Source: an uncultured Oscillospiraceae bacterium
GTDB lineage: Bacteria; Bacillota; Clostridia; UBA1212; SIG427
Direction: 5' to 3'
NCBI GenBank assembly: GCA_902465325.1
Contig: CABQMV010000057.1
Location: 1-12,608 of the forward strand
Length of the DNA stretch: 12,608 nucleotides
The position numbers and the translations under genes were made by a program. A model generated the notes under the pieces. It was given only the letters and a program-made list of their open reading frames with translations. It was not told the origin of the DNA and ran no database searches. Positions 6,016 through 12,608 of the stretch are shown here, piece after piece; the first letter of the stretch is position 1, and the number at the start of each line of letters is the position of its first letter.

Positions 6016-6714
6016 TCACTTTTTCTTTTTGCTGAAGACCTTGGACTCTTCTCCCCGTATAAGTCTGCCTATATTGGCTTGATGCCGGATAATAACCAGT
6101 ACCGCTACACCCAAAGACAGCCAAAAAGTATAGGTAAATCCCCCGGGCTGCGATATGTAATTTCCCCTGAAATAAATTAGAAAGGGTAAGATAAAAGCCG
6201 CCGTCATAGAGCCAAGAGACACGTATCGGCTGATGGCTACCACCACTAGAAAGACAATCAGTGCAATCAGCGCGGGAATAGGAGCCAGCATCAGCATAAC
6301 GGCCAGCGAGGTCAGTACCCCCTTTCCCCCTTTAAAGCCAAAATACAAAGGGAAATTATGTCCCAAAATGGCTGCCGCTCCTGCTATAACACCCGCCAGC
6401 TCTTTTGTTCCATCAGATATACCGGATAGAAACCTAGGCGGTATGGTTATAACCTCTGCCAGCGCCTCTATCCCGTCGGGAACCAAAACCCAGGCCAGCA
6501 ATACAGACAAAATCCCTTTCAGAAAATCGCCCAGCAGCGTTATAACCGCCGCCTTCTTTCCAAAAGAACGCAGAGCATTGGTGGTCCCGGCATTCCCGCT
6601 GCCCTTTTCCCTAATATCTTCTTTATACACCAGCCTGGAAAGAATCACAGATGTATTGATGCTGCCCAATAAATATCCTACGATACCGCAAACAATCAGC
6701 AAAATTATCTTCAT
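6016..6714 (-). CDS. plsY: Acyl-phosphate:glycerol-3-phosphate acyltransferase PlsY
   Basis: A 232-residue inner-membrane enzyme that transfers the acyl group from acyl-phosphate (made by PlsX) to glycerol-3-phosphate, the first committed step in phosphatidic acid synthesis. All three PlsY motifs are present: GSGNAGTTN (38-46), GHNFPLYFGFKGGKGV (118-133) and the C-terminal HQANIGRLIRGEE (211-223). Hydrophobic segments lie near 3-19, 55-78, 107-117, 135-162, 166-182 and 195-210. The protein is longer than a typical PlsY of about 200 residues because of an insertion around 79-105 (VPDG to TKEL) between the second membrane segment and motif 2, plus a basic tail SKKKK. The ATG follows the der stop codon directly (TAAATG), with GGAGC inside the end of der, so translation is coupled. 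plsX is not in this window. Confidence 0.95.
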   Translation of the reverse strand: MKIILLIVCGIVGYLLGSINTSVILSRLVYKEDIREKGSGNAGTTNALRSFGKKAAVITLLGDFLKGILSVLLAWVLVPDGIEALAEVITIPPRFLSGISDGTKELAGVIAGAAAILGHNFPLYFGFKGGKGVLTSLAVMLMLAPIPALIALIVFLVVVAISRYVSLGSMTAAFILPFLIYFRGNYISQPGGFTYTFWLSLGVAVLVIIRHQANIGRLIRGEESKVFSKKKK

Positions 6715-8046
6715 TTACTTTTCCGCTCCTTCTGTTTTCTCTCGTATTTTAAATACAATAGGCGTTCCCTCAAAACCAAAATTTTTTCTCAGTTGATTTT
6801 CGATATACCTTTCATATGAAAAATGGAATAATTTTATGCTGTTGCAGAAAATAGCAAAAGTAGGGGGCTTCACTTTGATTTGTGTCATATAGAATAATTT
6901 CAGTCTTTTTCCCTTGTCCGACGGCGGCTGCGCCACTGCTACAGCTTCTGCCAGTACGTCGTTCAGAAGTCCGGTGGGTACCCGGAAGGCAGCCTGATTT
7001 GCTACATACTCTGTCATCTCAAAAACCTTCCGGACCCGCTGTCCGGTCAAAGCAGAAATAAATAAAATCGGTGCATACATCATAAAAGGAAGCTCCTGAT
7101 AGATCTGGTTTTTGAAGGTCTGTACGCTGCTGTTGTCCTTTTCAATCAAATCCCACTTATTCACTGCAATCAAAAAAGCCTTTCCTTGATTATGCGCATA
7201 CCCTGCAATTTTAGAATCCTGCTCCGAAATTCCCTGAGATGCATCCACCACCAGAATGACTACATCAGAACGGTCTACGGCAGTAAGAGAACGCATTACA
7301 CTGTATCTCTCTATATTTTCTGTTACTTTTCCCCTCTTCCGCATACCAGCTGTGTCAATAAAGCAGTAGCGCTTATCGTCCCGTTCAAAGTAAGTATCAA
7401 TCGCATCCCGGGTAGTCCCCGGCACACTGCTGACAATCACCCGCTCCTCTCCTAACAGCTTATTGATAAGGGAAGATTTTCCGGCATTCGGTTTCCCTAC
7501 TACAGCTACTTTAATGGTTTCCTTTTCTTCCTCTTCCTGTTCCTCCGGAGGAAAATGTTTGGATACAGCATCCAGTACGTCTCCAATCCCCAGTCCATGA
7601 GCGGAGGAAATGGTATAAAAATCTCCCATTCCCAAATTGTAGAATTCATACACCTCCGGAGGAGGCTCTCCTATATGATCCACTTTATTCACTGTCAGCA
7701 CCACAGGCTTATTTACCTTTCTCAGCATAGCGGCAATATCCCGGTCACTGGCGGTTACACCGTCCTTGGCGTCCACCATGAATAGAATAACATCTGCCAA
7801 CTCCAGGGCAACCTCCGCCTGCCGGCGCATCTGCACCAGAATCGTGTCTGTAGAAGCAGGCTCCAATCCCCCCATGTCTACCAGAGAAAAAACTCTTCCG
7901 GACCATTCTACGTCCTCATATATCCTGTCACGGGTGACCCCCGGTGTATTTTCCACAATAGAAACTCTTCGTCCTACTAAGTAATTAAAGAAAGAAGACT
8001 TGCCTACATTAGGTCTTCCTATAATTGCGACTATGGGTTTACTCAC
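6715..8046 (-). CDS. der: Ribosome-assembly GTPase Der (EngA)
   Basis: A 443-residue protein with the unique Der layout of two GTPase domains in tandem and a C-terminal KH-like domain. Domain 1 has G1 GRPNVGKS (10-17), the G2 region PGVTRDR (35-41), G3 DMGG (57-60) and G4 NKVD (120-123). After an acidic linker (EEQEEEEKE, 168-176), domain 2 has G1 GKPNAGKS (184-191), PGTTRD (209-214), G3 DTAG (231-234) and G4 NKWD (296-299). The KH-like domain spans roughly 355-438. Der acts in maturation of the 50S ribosomal subunit and is essential in most bacteria. G3 of domain 1 has Met where Thr is usual (DTGG). The start is a GTG (8046-8044), five bases after the DUF512 stop, with an AAGGAT site inside the preceding gene. 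Confidence 0.97.
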   Translation of the reverse strand: MSKPIVAIIGRPNVGKSSFFNYLVGRRVSIVENTPGVTRDRIYEDVEWSGRVFSLVDMGGLEPASTDTILVQMRRQAEVALELADVILFMVDAKDGVTASDRDIAAMLRKVNKPVVLTVNKVDHIGEPPPEVYEFYNLGMGDFYTISSAHGLGIGDVLDAVSKHFPPEEQEEEEKETIKVAVVGKPNAGKSSLINKLLGEERVIVSSVPGTTRDAIDTYFERDDKRYCFIDTAGMRKRGKVTENIERYSVMRSLTAVDRSDVVILVVDASQGISEQDSKIAGYAHNQGKAFLIAVNKWDLIEKDNSSVQTFKNQIYQELPFMMYAPILFISALTGQRVRKVFEMTEYVANQAAFRVPTGLLNDVLAEAVAVAQPPSDKGKRLKLFYMTQIKVKPPTFAIFCNSIKLFHFSYERYIENQLRKNFGFEGTPIVFKIREKTEGAEK

Positions 8047-8051
8047 TGCTT

Positions 8052-9419
8052 TTACACATCCTTTTCTTTATGTTCGCCGTTCAGGGCCAGCATTCCGCCT
8101 CCGGATACTATATTTTTTACAAAGTCTCCGCCCGGCTCCTCTACCATGGCGATTCTGACTCCTAGCCGGCGGGACAATTCGTCCACCGTCATATTGTCCA
8201 GAAAGGTCTCTGCCCCTGCCCGCAGCATATTCACAGGCAGCAGCAGCACCTTTCTTTCTCCTGTCAGTTCTCCTTTAAGCTGGTCCGCCAAATCGCCTCC
8301 TGTAAGCAATCCGCTCACTGTTACATTTTCCCCGAAGAAATGGTTAATAATTCGATGAACGGTTACCTCCAGATGAGTAAAATGCTTCTCTACCATCTGC
8401 GCCAACTCTTTGATTATATCATAAGCGGCCGCTCCTGTGGCAATATGAACAGATATTTTACCAGAAAACAAAATCTGAGTTTCTACAGCACGGGCCAGCT
8501 GCTCTCCTTGATTCAGCAGCGTGTCCACAACCTCCTGCCTCAGCAAAGAGCACATTCCCACTCCATTCTCCAGCTGCGGAAACCCGTTGTATTCCTCTGC
8601 CGGGGGAAAATCAATCCCTGCTTTTATATAAAATTCATCGGCCGCATAGATAAAATTTTTCTTTGGGCAGGAAGCAATCAGTCTGATCACCTCCGCTGCT
8701 TCATCAGAAGTAAAAGACCTCGCCCTATACAGCCCCGTCCTGTGCTTTGTGAGACCAATGGGAACCACCGACACACTTTTTAAATTAGGTCCTAAGCCAA
8801 TCAGGTCCTGAATCGTTTTCTCCAGCTGTCTGCCGTCGTTTACCTCCGGTACCAGTACAATCTGTGCATTTAAGGTGAGTCCGCCCCGGGCCAGATATTC
8901 CATTTTCTCCATAATATCTCCGGCCTTTCGATTTCCCAGCATAAAGCACCGCAGCTCCGGGTCTGTTGTATGTACAGAAACATTGATAGGCGACATCTTA
9001 TATTTCACCAAACGAGCCAGTTCATTCCAGCCTACGTTTGTCAGCGTCACATAATTTCCTGTGAGAAATGACAGACGGGTATCATCATCTTTAAAATACA
9101 GAGTAGGCCGCATATCAGGCGGCAGCTGATCAATGAAACAAAAAATGCAATGATTTGCACAACCCCTGTCCTGATCCAGCAGGGGATTTTCAAACTCAAT
9201 GCCCAGGTCCTCGTAGGGGTCCTTCTCAATTTCCACTTCGTAGATTTCCCCCTCCGGATCCTCCATTTCCAACAGAACCAGCTCTTCAGAAGTATAAAAT
9301 TTATAGTCAAATATATCCTTCAGTTTATGGCCGTTAACCTTCCGAAGCCGATCGCCCGGAAGGACACCTCCCTCTTCTGCAGCCGAACCCGGTTCTACAT
9401 TTTTCACAACTGCGTCCAT
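8052..9419 (-). CDS. DUF512 family protein with PDZ-like N-terminus and radical-SAM-like FeS motif
   Basis: A 455-residue protein. Residues 1-65 form a PDZ-like domain (VEPGSAAEEGGVLPGDRLRKVNG, with the characteristic 'GD.l..ing' at 22-30). Next is RGCANHCIFCFIDQLP (85-100), in which Cys87, Cys91 and Cys94 give the CxxxCxxC pattern of radical SAM enzymes. The barrel continues with SVHTTDPELR near 167-176 and VPIGLTKHR near 240. The C-terminal half matches the DUF512 domain, with MCSLLRQEV near 308 and a conserved segment rich in Gly ending VSGGGMLALNG. Proteins of this architecture occur widely in clostridia and cyanobacteria, often next to der; no reaction is established. The ATG at 9419 has an AGGTGG site five bases upstream. 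It is followed closely by der and plsY, so it likely shares their transcript. Confidence 0.88.
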   Translation of the reverse strand: MDAVVKNVEPGSAAEEGGVLPGDRLRKVNGHKLKDIFDYKFYTSEELVLLEMEDPEGEIYEVEIEKDPYEDLGIEFENPLLDQDRGCANHCIFCFIDQLPPDMRPTLYFKDDDTRLSFLTGNYVTLTNVGWNELARLVKYKMSPINVSVHTTDPELRCFMLGNRKAGDIMEKMEYLARGGLTLNAQIVLVPEVNDGRQLEKTIQDLIGLGPNLKSVSVVPIGLTKHRTGLYRARSFTSDEAAEVIRLIASCPKKNFIYAADEFYIKAGIDFPPAEEYNGFPQLENGVGMCSLLRQEVVDTLLNQGEQLARAVETQILFSGKISVHIATGAAAYDIIKELAQMVEKHFTHLEVTVHRIINHFFGENVTVSGLLTGGDLADQLKGELTGERKVLLLPVNMLRAGAETFLDNMTVDELSRRLGVRIAMVEEPGGDFVKNIVSGGGMLALNGEHKEKDV

Positions 9420-9450
9420 CTTCCCACCTGTACTTCCCCAACGAATAATA

Positions 9451-9472
9451 GGGCTGCCTCGTTGGACAGCCC
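9451..9472 (-). terminator. Terminator-like hairpin after rpmF
   Basis: On the minus strand GGGCTGTCC pairs with GGCAGCCC with one bulged T and an AACGA loop, followed by the weak T tract TATTATT. It lies 36 bases beyond the rpmF stop and about 30 bases before the DUF512 start, so it may separate yceD-rpmF from the DUF512-der operon or only reduce read-through. A second small palindrome, TTAACA/TGTTAA, lies at 9475-9492. Confidence 0.5.
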
Positions 9473-9508
9473 ATTTAACAATTCAATGTTAAGGGTTTTA
9501 ACGGATGC

Positions 9509-9691
9509 TTACTCTTCACCCATCTTAATTACTTCGCGACCCTTGTAGTATCCACATGAACCGCATACCGTATGAGGCAGCTTAAATTCGTGGCACTGTG
9601 GGCACTTTACCAATGTAGGCTGCTCCAGCTTCCAATTGGCTTTTCTTGTTCTCGTTCTGGCCTTAGACCATCTTCTCTTTGGACAAATCAT
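9509..9691 (-). CDS. rpmF: 50S ribosomal protein L32
   Basis: A 60-residue basic protein. The N-terminus has the L32 signature PKRRWSKARTRTRKANWK (4-21). A zinc-ribbon follows with Cys30 and Cys33 (KCPQC) and Cys43 and Cys46 (VCGSCG), so this is the zinc-binding (C+) paralogue type. It is a component of the large ribosomal subunit. Its AGGAGGTG ribosome site lies inside the last codons and stop of yceD (stop at 9697), the conserved yceD-rpmF arrangement that couples the two. Unlike many bacteria, plsX does not follow. Confidence 0.95.
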   Translation of the reverse strand: MICPKRRWSKARTRTRKANWKLEQPTLVKCPQCHEFKLPHTVCGSCGYYKGREVIKMGEE

Positions 9692-9696
9692 CTCAA

Positions 9697-10125
9697 CTAC
9701 ACCTCCTGCGTTATCCCGCTATCATTCCGGCAGTCCTGTCCATCGCAGTAATCTCTGTAGGGAAGCGCCAATAGAAAAGCATCCTCTACAGCTCTGCCCA
9801 ATGTCAGTTTGCTGCCCTCATAAACATAAATTTCTTCGTCCCCTGTTTCCGCAGACTGACTCCTTGCAAAGACAGCCTCCAGCTCACTTCTCATCTCACG
9901 GTGAACTTCTCTGAGACATCTACAGCAGACGTCGGTATACGGAGCAATAAAATTTCCTTTAAACTTTATCAGTCCGCCTGTATTGACGAACCGTCCCGTC
10001 ACCCGTACTGCGCCGACCTCCTGCACAGGACAGCCTCCCGGGATGTCAAAGGTCAGGTCAAGGTAAATGTCTATGTCCGCTGTTCCTCCGTCTGTCTTTA
10101 AGCTTTCCGTTACAACATAAAACAT
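9697..10125 (-). CDS. yceD: DUF177 (YceD) family protein, short at the C-terminus
   Basis: A 142-residue acidic protein encoded just before rpmF. The central CCRCLREV (67-74) followed by an acidic stretch and DEEIYVYEG (96-104) is the DUF177 core; the helix RAVEDAFLLALPYRDYC (111-127) matches the family's conserved 'l.....E.i.L.lP....C'. YceD is linked with 23S rRNA accumulation in some bacteria and plants. Typical members end with a second cysteine cluster (CKGLCPxCG..); here the protein stops after YCDGQDCRNDSG, so it lacks that tail. The ATG at 10125 has GAGGTGG five bases upstream. A strong promoter is directly upstream, and rpmF follows with its ribosome site overlapping the yceD stop. 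Confidence 0.85.
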   Translation of the reverse strand: MFYVVTESLKTDGGTADIDIYLDLTFDIPGGCPVQEVGAVRVTGRFVNTGGLIKFKGNFIAPYTDVCCRCLREVHREMRSELEAVFARSQSAETGDEEIYVYEGSKLTLGRAVEDAFLLALPYRDYCDGQDCRNDSGITQEV

Positions 10126-10154
10126 AAACCCACCTCACATGGTCAACGGATGGT

Positions 10155-10184
10155 ATTATATCAAAGATTCAGATATAAAGTCAA
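10155..10184 (-). promoter_or_regulatory. SigA-type promoter of yceD-rpmF
   Basis: On the minus strand -35 TTGACT (10184-10179) and a perfect -10 TATAAT (10160-10155) are separated by 18 bases. It lies in the last codons of the upstream PHP gene, with the -10 overlapping that gene's stop. Predicted start near 10148 gives a leader of about 22 bases. Confidence 0.8.
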
Positions 10185-10914
10185 GGGAAAATTTCTCAAT
10201 AAATTTCATGGCCTTTTCTTCTACTGTACGGTCCCCGACGGCTTGAGGACAATGGGCATCGCAGCCCAGGATAACAGTATTTCCTACCTCCGCTGCAACG
10301 GAAAAGAATCTGTCGCTGGGGTAATGTCTCTCCTCCCCCAGACCAAGCAAATTAACTTCTAAGGGAATCCCCATTTCCTTGACCTCTCTGCACAGCCTTT
10401 CTATATGTTTTCTATATATTTTGTCATCCCCGGTAAAATTGATTACATCCGGATGAGCAAAGTATAAATAGCGCCCTGTTTTCAGACCAGCTATTGTCTG
10501 GTCCACATAGGCCTGGAGAATTGATTCGTCCGCCGTCGGCGATCCGCTGAACCAGGATTCACCGCTGTCCCCCACAAAATGCTGACCCAAAAGTAAATAA
10601 TCATATTCATACTGCCCCAGAAAACTGCACATTTCCGGAAAAAGGTCCGGATAATATTCCGCCTCATATCCGATCAGGATACGAATTCGGTCTCTGTAGT
10701 CCTCCTGCAGCTGCTTCAGCGTATTTACATAATCTTCCGCCTGCTCCGGCTTCATCCGGAAACCGGAATAAGCCTCTTTCATCCGGGGATAGGGAACATG
10801 GTCGGAAAAGCCCAAAACCTGTATCCCCGCTTGGATAGCGTTTTCAATATACTCTTTTTCTGTCCCTGCCGCATGATTACAGCGGAAGGTGTGGGTATGA
10901 TAATTGATCTGCAT
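10156..10914 (-). CDS. PHP-domain histidinol-phosphatase-like metal-dependent phosphoesterase
   Basis: A 252-residue protein of the HisJ/PHP family. The metal-binding motifs appear in order: YHTHTFRCNH (5-14; His6, His8), GFSDHVPY (35-42; Asp38, His39), GYEAEYY (82-88; Glu84), GQHFV (110-114; His112), AHPD (153-156; His154) and GCDAH (217-221; Asp219, His221). These ligands make the trinuclear metal site on a distorted barrel. Members with this length and the CNHAAGTEKEYI opening act on histidinol phosphate (histidine biosynthesis) or related phosphoesters. No his genes are nearby, so the substrate is unproven. The ATG has AAGGAGAGG upstream. Upstream at 10938-10943 is a TATAAT box without a good -35, beside the 10-bp palindrome TGGTTAACCA (10949-10958), a possible operator. 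Confidence 0.85.
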   Translation of the reverse strand: MQINYHTHTFRCNHAAGTEKEYIENAIQAGIQVLGFSDHVPYPRMKEAYSGFRMKPEQAEDYVNTLKQLQEDYRDRIRILIGYEAEYYPDLFPEMCSFLGQYEYDYLLLGQHFVGDSGESWFSGSPTADESILQAYVDQTIAGLKTGRYLYFAHPDVINFTGDDKIYRKHIERLCREVKEMGIPLEVNLLGLGEERHYPSDRFFSVAAEVGNTVILGCDAHCPQAVGDRTVEEKAMKFIEKFSLDFISESLI

Positions 10915-10965
10915 ATTTCCTCTCCTTTCTCTGTGCTATTATATAAAATGGTTAACCACTAAAAA

Positions 10966-11913
10966 TCATCCGTCCGTATCAGTTTCACAGGCCGAAAGAG
11001 AAAAAGTTTTTCCGTCGGTCACAATAATGACGGTACCGCTTTGGTCTGTTCTGTAAATTCCTGCCTCCGTTGCTGCAAAAGACGCCAAAGCCTCCCTGTG
11101 AGGATGACCGTAGGAATTGTTTTCTCCTACCTGAATTATGATATACTCCGGGTTTACCTGCTCTAAAAAGGCCTGACTGTTTGAAGTCCGGGAACCGTGG
11201 TGTGCTGCCTTGTAAAAAGTAGCCTGTACATTGTAGCCCGCCTCTGTTATATTTTGCTCATTTTCTATCGTCTGATCTCCGGTAAAAAGGAAACTCACCT
11301 CTCCAATGGTCATTCTGATGACCACAGACCATTGGTTGAAATCTCCGGTATCCTCTGCCTCACAGGAAAGAACCTGACAGTTGGCTTCTCCTACCTGCCA
11401 GGTCTGCCCCTCCTCCGGTACCGTTACGGGAAGATTCTTATTCCCAGCAGCTTCAATGACCTCCTGATAGGTCTTGGTATTGGCCGCTTTATCCGGCATA
11501 ACAAGACAGCCCACATCATAGCTGTTAAGAATGTCATCCATTCCTCCTATGTGGTCCTCATGGGGATGCGTGCCCACTAAATAATCAATATCTTCTACGC
11601 CCGCAGACTGGAGATAGGATACAAGCTTTGGTCCATCTTCGTTGTTTCCCGCATCGATCAGCATGGTATCAGGACCGTTGCTCACCAATATACAGTCGGC
11701 CTGGCCTACATCAATAAACTCTATTATGTAGCGTCCTTCCGTAACAGCTCCCTGAGGTTCTGCTGTAGCAGAGGGGACCGGAGAGGGAGTGAGAGCTCTA
11801 TACTTCTCTATCGTTGGCCTGTAAACCTCTAAATAGAGGATTGCCAGCGCTAACAGCAGCAGTATACCTGCCAAAAGAACGGTTTCTTTTTTTATTTTAT
11901 GTCTTCTTTTCAT
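10966..11913 (-). CDS. Membrane-anchored ComEC/Rec2-related metallo-beta-lactamase-fold protein
   Basis: A 315-residue protein from the ATG at 11913. A basic start (KRRHKIKK) is followed by one membrane segment (about 11-29), a Ser/Pro/Thr linker (41-55), then an extracytoplasmic metallo-beta-lactamase fold. The fold has FIDVGQADCILV (66-77), MLIDAGNN (84-91) and the metal motif THPHEDHIGG (115-124; His116, His118, Asp120, His121). Later come FLFTGDQ and AAHHGS, plus a final GHPH loop. This matches stand-alone relatives of the ComEC C-terminal domain, thought to be secreted or surface nucleases or phosphodiesterases. Nothing here shows competence genes. The frame extends to a GTG at 11940, but neither start has a ribosome site. 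A TTGCTC/TATAAT promoter (11951-11946 and 11928-11923, 17-base spacer) would start transcription almost at the ATG. Confidence 0.8.
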   Translation of the reverse strand: MKRRHKIKKETVLLAGILLLLALAILYLEVYRPTIEKYRALTPSPVPSATAEPQGAVTEGRYIIEFIDVGQADCILVSNGPDTMLIDAGNNEDGPKLVSYLQSAGVEDIDYLVGTHPHEDHIGGMDDILNSYDVGCLVMPDKAANTKTYQEVIEAAGNKNLPVTVPEEGQTWQVGEANCQVLSCEAEDTGDFNQWSVVIRMTIGEVSFLFTGDQTIENEQNITEAGYNVQATFYKAAHHGSRTSNSQAFLEQVNPEYIIIQVGENNSYGHPHREALASFAATEAGIYRTDQSGTVIIVTDGKTFSLSACETDTDG

Positions 11914-11922
11914 AACTTTTAT

Positions 11923-11951
11923 ATTATATTGCAATTTCACTTTAGGAGCAA
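11923..11951 (-). promoter_or_regulatory. Candidate promoter of the ComEC-like gene
   Basis: On the minus strand -35-like TTGCTC and a perfect -10 TATAAT are 17 bases apart. Transcription would begin near 11916, leaving about three bases before the ATG at 11913, so the message would be essentially leaderless. The -35 matches consensus only in its first three bases. Confidence 0.45.
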
Positions 11952-11993
11952 GATATACGCTATCCGGCCTATAAAATATACCGTAATTTTATC

Positions 11994-12022
11994 TTGCAAT
12001 GGATTTTGCTTTATGGTACAAT
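11994..12022 (+). promoter_or_regulatory. Promoter of tRNA-Thr
   Basis: TTGCAA (11994-11999), a 17-base spacer and TACAAT (12017-12022) lie just ahead of the tRNA gene, which starts 18 bases after the -10. Spacing and position are right for a SigA promoter. Confidence 0.7.
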
Positions 12023-12040
12023 ACATAGGCATTCTAAATT

Positions 12041-12115
12041 GCCAATGTGGCTCAGGGGTAGAGCAATTCACTCGTAATGAATAGGCCGTGGGTTCGATTC
12101 CCACCATTGGCTCCA
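12041..12115 (+). tRNA. tRNA-Thr (anticodon CGT)
   Basis: A complete 75-base cloverleaf. The acceptor GCCAATG (12041-12047) pairs with CATTGGC (12105-12111), followed by discriminator T and encoded CCA (12113-12115). The D arm is GCTC/GAGC with loop AGGGGTA. The anticodon arm is ATTCA-CTCGTAA-TGAAT, with CGT at the anticodon positions, reading ACG (Thr). The T arm is GTGGG-TTCGATT-CCCAC. All stems are perfectly paired and invariant bases are present, so it looks functional. Confidence 0.97.
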
Positions 12116-12155
12116 TTGACGAATCTGTTCGAGCTTTTCGAACTTGATATATAGA

Positions 12156-12182
12156 AATCAATCAGAAATGGTTGATTTTTTC
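12156..12182 (+). terminator. Intrinsic terminator downstream of tRNA-Thr
   Basis: AATCAATC (12156-12163) pairs with GGTTGATT (12170-12177) with one G-U pair and an AGAAAT loop, followed by TTTT. A smaller hairpin GTTCGA/TCGAAC (12127-12143) lies between it and the tRNA and may serve in 3' processing. Confidence 0.7.
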
Positions 12183-12222
12183 GTTTTATGAAAAATCATC
12201 CTGCAATGGAAGGATGGTGTTG

Positions 12223-12459
12223 ATGATTAATATTGTTAAGCAAGAGATACCCTTTGAAGATTCATTAAAGAAACGATTAGAATTTATTTGCCAGTTTTCT
12301 AAAACTAAACCTACTTTTATTAATGGTAGTATTAGAAAGATTGATAAGTCTAATTTGAATTATGTAGAACCTCATAGAATTATTATCAAAGGTATTACAT
12401 TTCTTGCTTTCAATTATTCTACTGATATTTATATTGGTACCCTTTGTTATATTAATTAA
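12223..12459 (+). CDS. AT-rich orphan reading frame, 78 residues, unrecognised
   Basis: The frame encodes a small, mildly basic protein beginning MINIVKQEIPFEDSLKKRL and ending in a hydrophobic beta-like stretch (FLAFNYSTDIYIGTLCYIN, 60-78). No motif, signal peptide or clear membrane helix is recognised. GGAAGG lies nine bases before the ATG at 12223; an in-frame ATG at 12214 overlaps that site and is less likely. Base composition and codon use (TTA, AAT, ATT, AGA-rich) differ sharply from the core genes, pointing to acquired DNA. An opposite-strand frame over the same bases (12277-12483) lacks a ribosome site. It could equally be a fragment of a longer decayed gene. Confidence 0.4.
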   Translation: MINIVKQEIPFEDSLKKRLEFICQFSKTKPTFINGSIRKIDKSNLNYVEPHRIIIKGITFLAFNYSTDIYIGTLCYIN

Positions 12460-12608
12460 TTCTTCTATACTAGTAGCAGACATTATTCTGGTATATTTTT
12501 CTGAGAAAAATCAAGCCGAAACCTGATTATCCCTTGAAAACACTGTATCCACAGGCATTTCAGACAGGTCAAAACCACCTCATTTACTACGATTTTACTA
12601 CTGTTGAG
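12460..12608. other. AT-rich non-coding edge with an 11-bp-period direct repeat
   Basis: No gene can be supported here. TTTACTAC occurs twice, 11 bases apart (12583-12590 and 12594-12601). On the minus strand the edge frame reads a few residues ending Val-Val-Lys-Ser and then TAG at 12589-12587, so a minus-strand gene entering from the right may finish here, but six codons are too few to call. Repeats like this beside a tRNA are compatible with recombinase arm sites. Confidence 0.3.

Noticed and set aside
9047..9310. Second minus-strand frame inside the DUF512 gene
   Set aside because: It is a shifted-frame shadow; the DUF512 frame carries the CxxxCxxC motif and an intact PDZ-like domain without interruption.
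12277..12483. Minus-strand 68-codon frame
   Set aside because: There is no ribosome site, and it overlaps the plus-strand frame with a good Shine-Dalgarno; AT-rich DNA gives such frames by chance in neither a conserved nor motif-bearing form.
12587..12608. C-terminal end of an integrase entering from the right edge
   Set aside because: Only about six codons are visible, insufficient to support a gene call; kept as a hint in the findings.

Overview
The window looks like a chromosome of an anaerobic Clostridia member, probably Lachnospiraceae. This rests on an Nfn electron-bifurcation pair, clostridial-type Der, PlsY, YceD and L32 proteins, good AGGAGG ribosome sites, and tRNA genes with encoded CCA. 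A core housekeeping block on the minus strand is flanked on the left by the end of an integrated element. On the right there may be the edge of a second element beside a tRNA-Thr gene.

Left end (1-1100). On the minus strand lie a small excisionase-type helix-turn-helix gene, a hairpin terminator or attenuator, and the start of a ParA ATPase gene that runs off the window. About 320 bases of non-coding DNA follow. Then comes only the 3' half of a tRNA-Leu(CAA), from the anticodon loop to CCA, followed by a 17-bp terminator hairpin. The 5' half is absent, so this reads as one attachment-site junction of an integrative element that targets the tRNA anticodon loop. The element lies to the left and the chromosome to the right. 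Next is a dense array of short, mutually different hairpins joined by GTGAAGT or its complement ACTTCAC (952-1100). It is the least explained structure in the window.

Accessory strip (1120-1870). A plus-strand DUF4279 gene is followed by a short reading frame interrupted by one in-frame stop. That frame runs into a bidirectional terminator shared with the core genes.

Core block (1904-11913, all minus strand). Reading in the direction of transcription from the right: a membrane-anchored ComEC-like metallo-beta-lactamase-fold protein; a PHP-family histidinol-phosphatase-like enzyme; yceD-rpmF (with a strong promoter inside the end of the PHP gene); a DUF512 PDZ/radical-SAM-like protein; der; plsY; a polytopic membrane protein resembling GT-C glycosyltransferases; and nfnA-nfnB with their own promoter. 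DUF512, der, plsY and the membrane protein are packed tightly and probably form one operon covering ribosome assembly, phospholipid synthesis and possibly envelope glycan work. NfnAB couples NADH, ferredoxin and NADPH pools.

Right end (11994-12608). A tRNA-Thr(CGT) gene with a good promoter and a downstream terminator is followed by markedly AT-rich DNA. This holds a 78-residue orphan reading frame and, at the very edge, an 11-bp-period direct repeat that may belong to a neighbouring mobile element.
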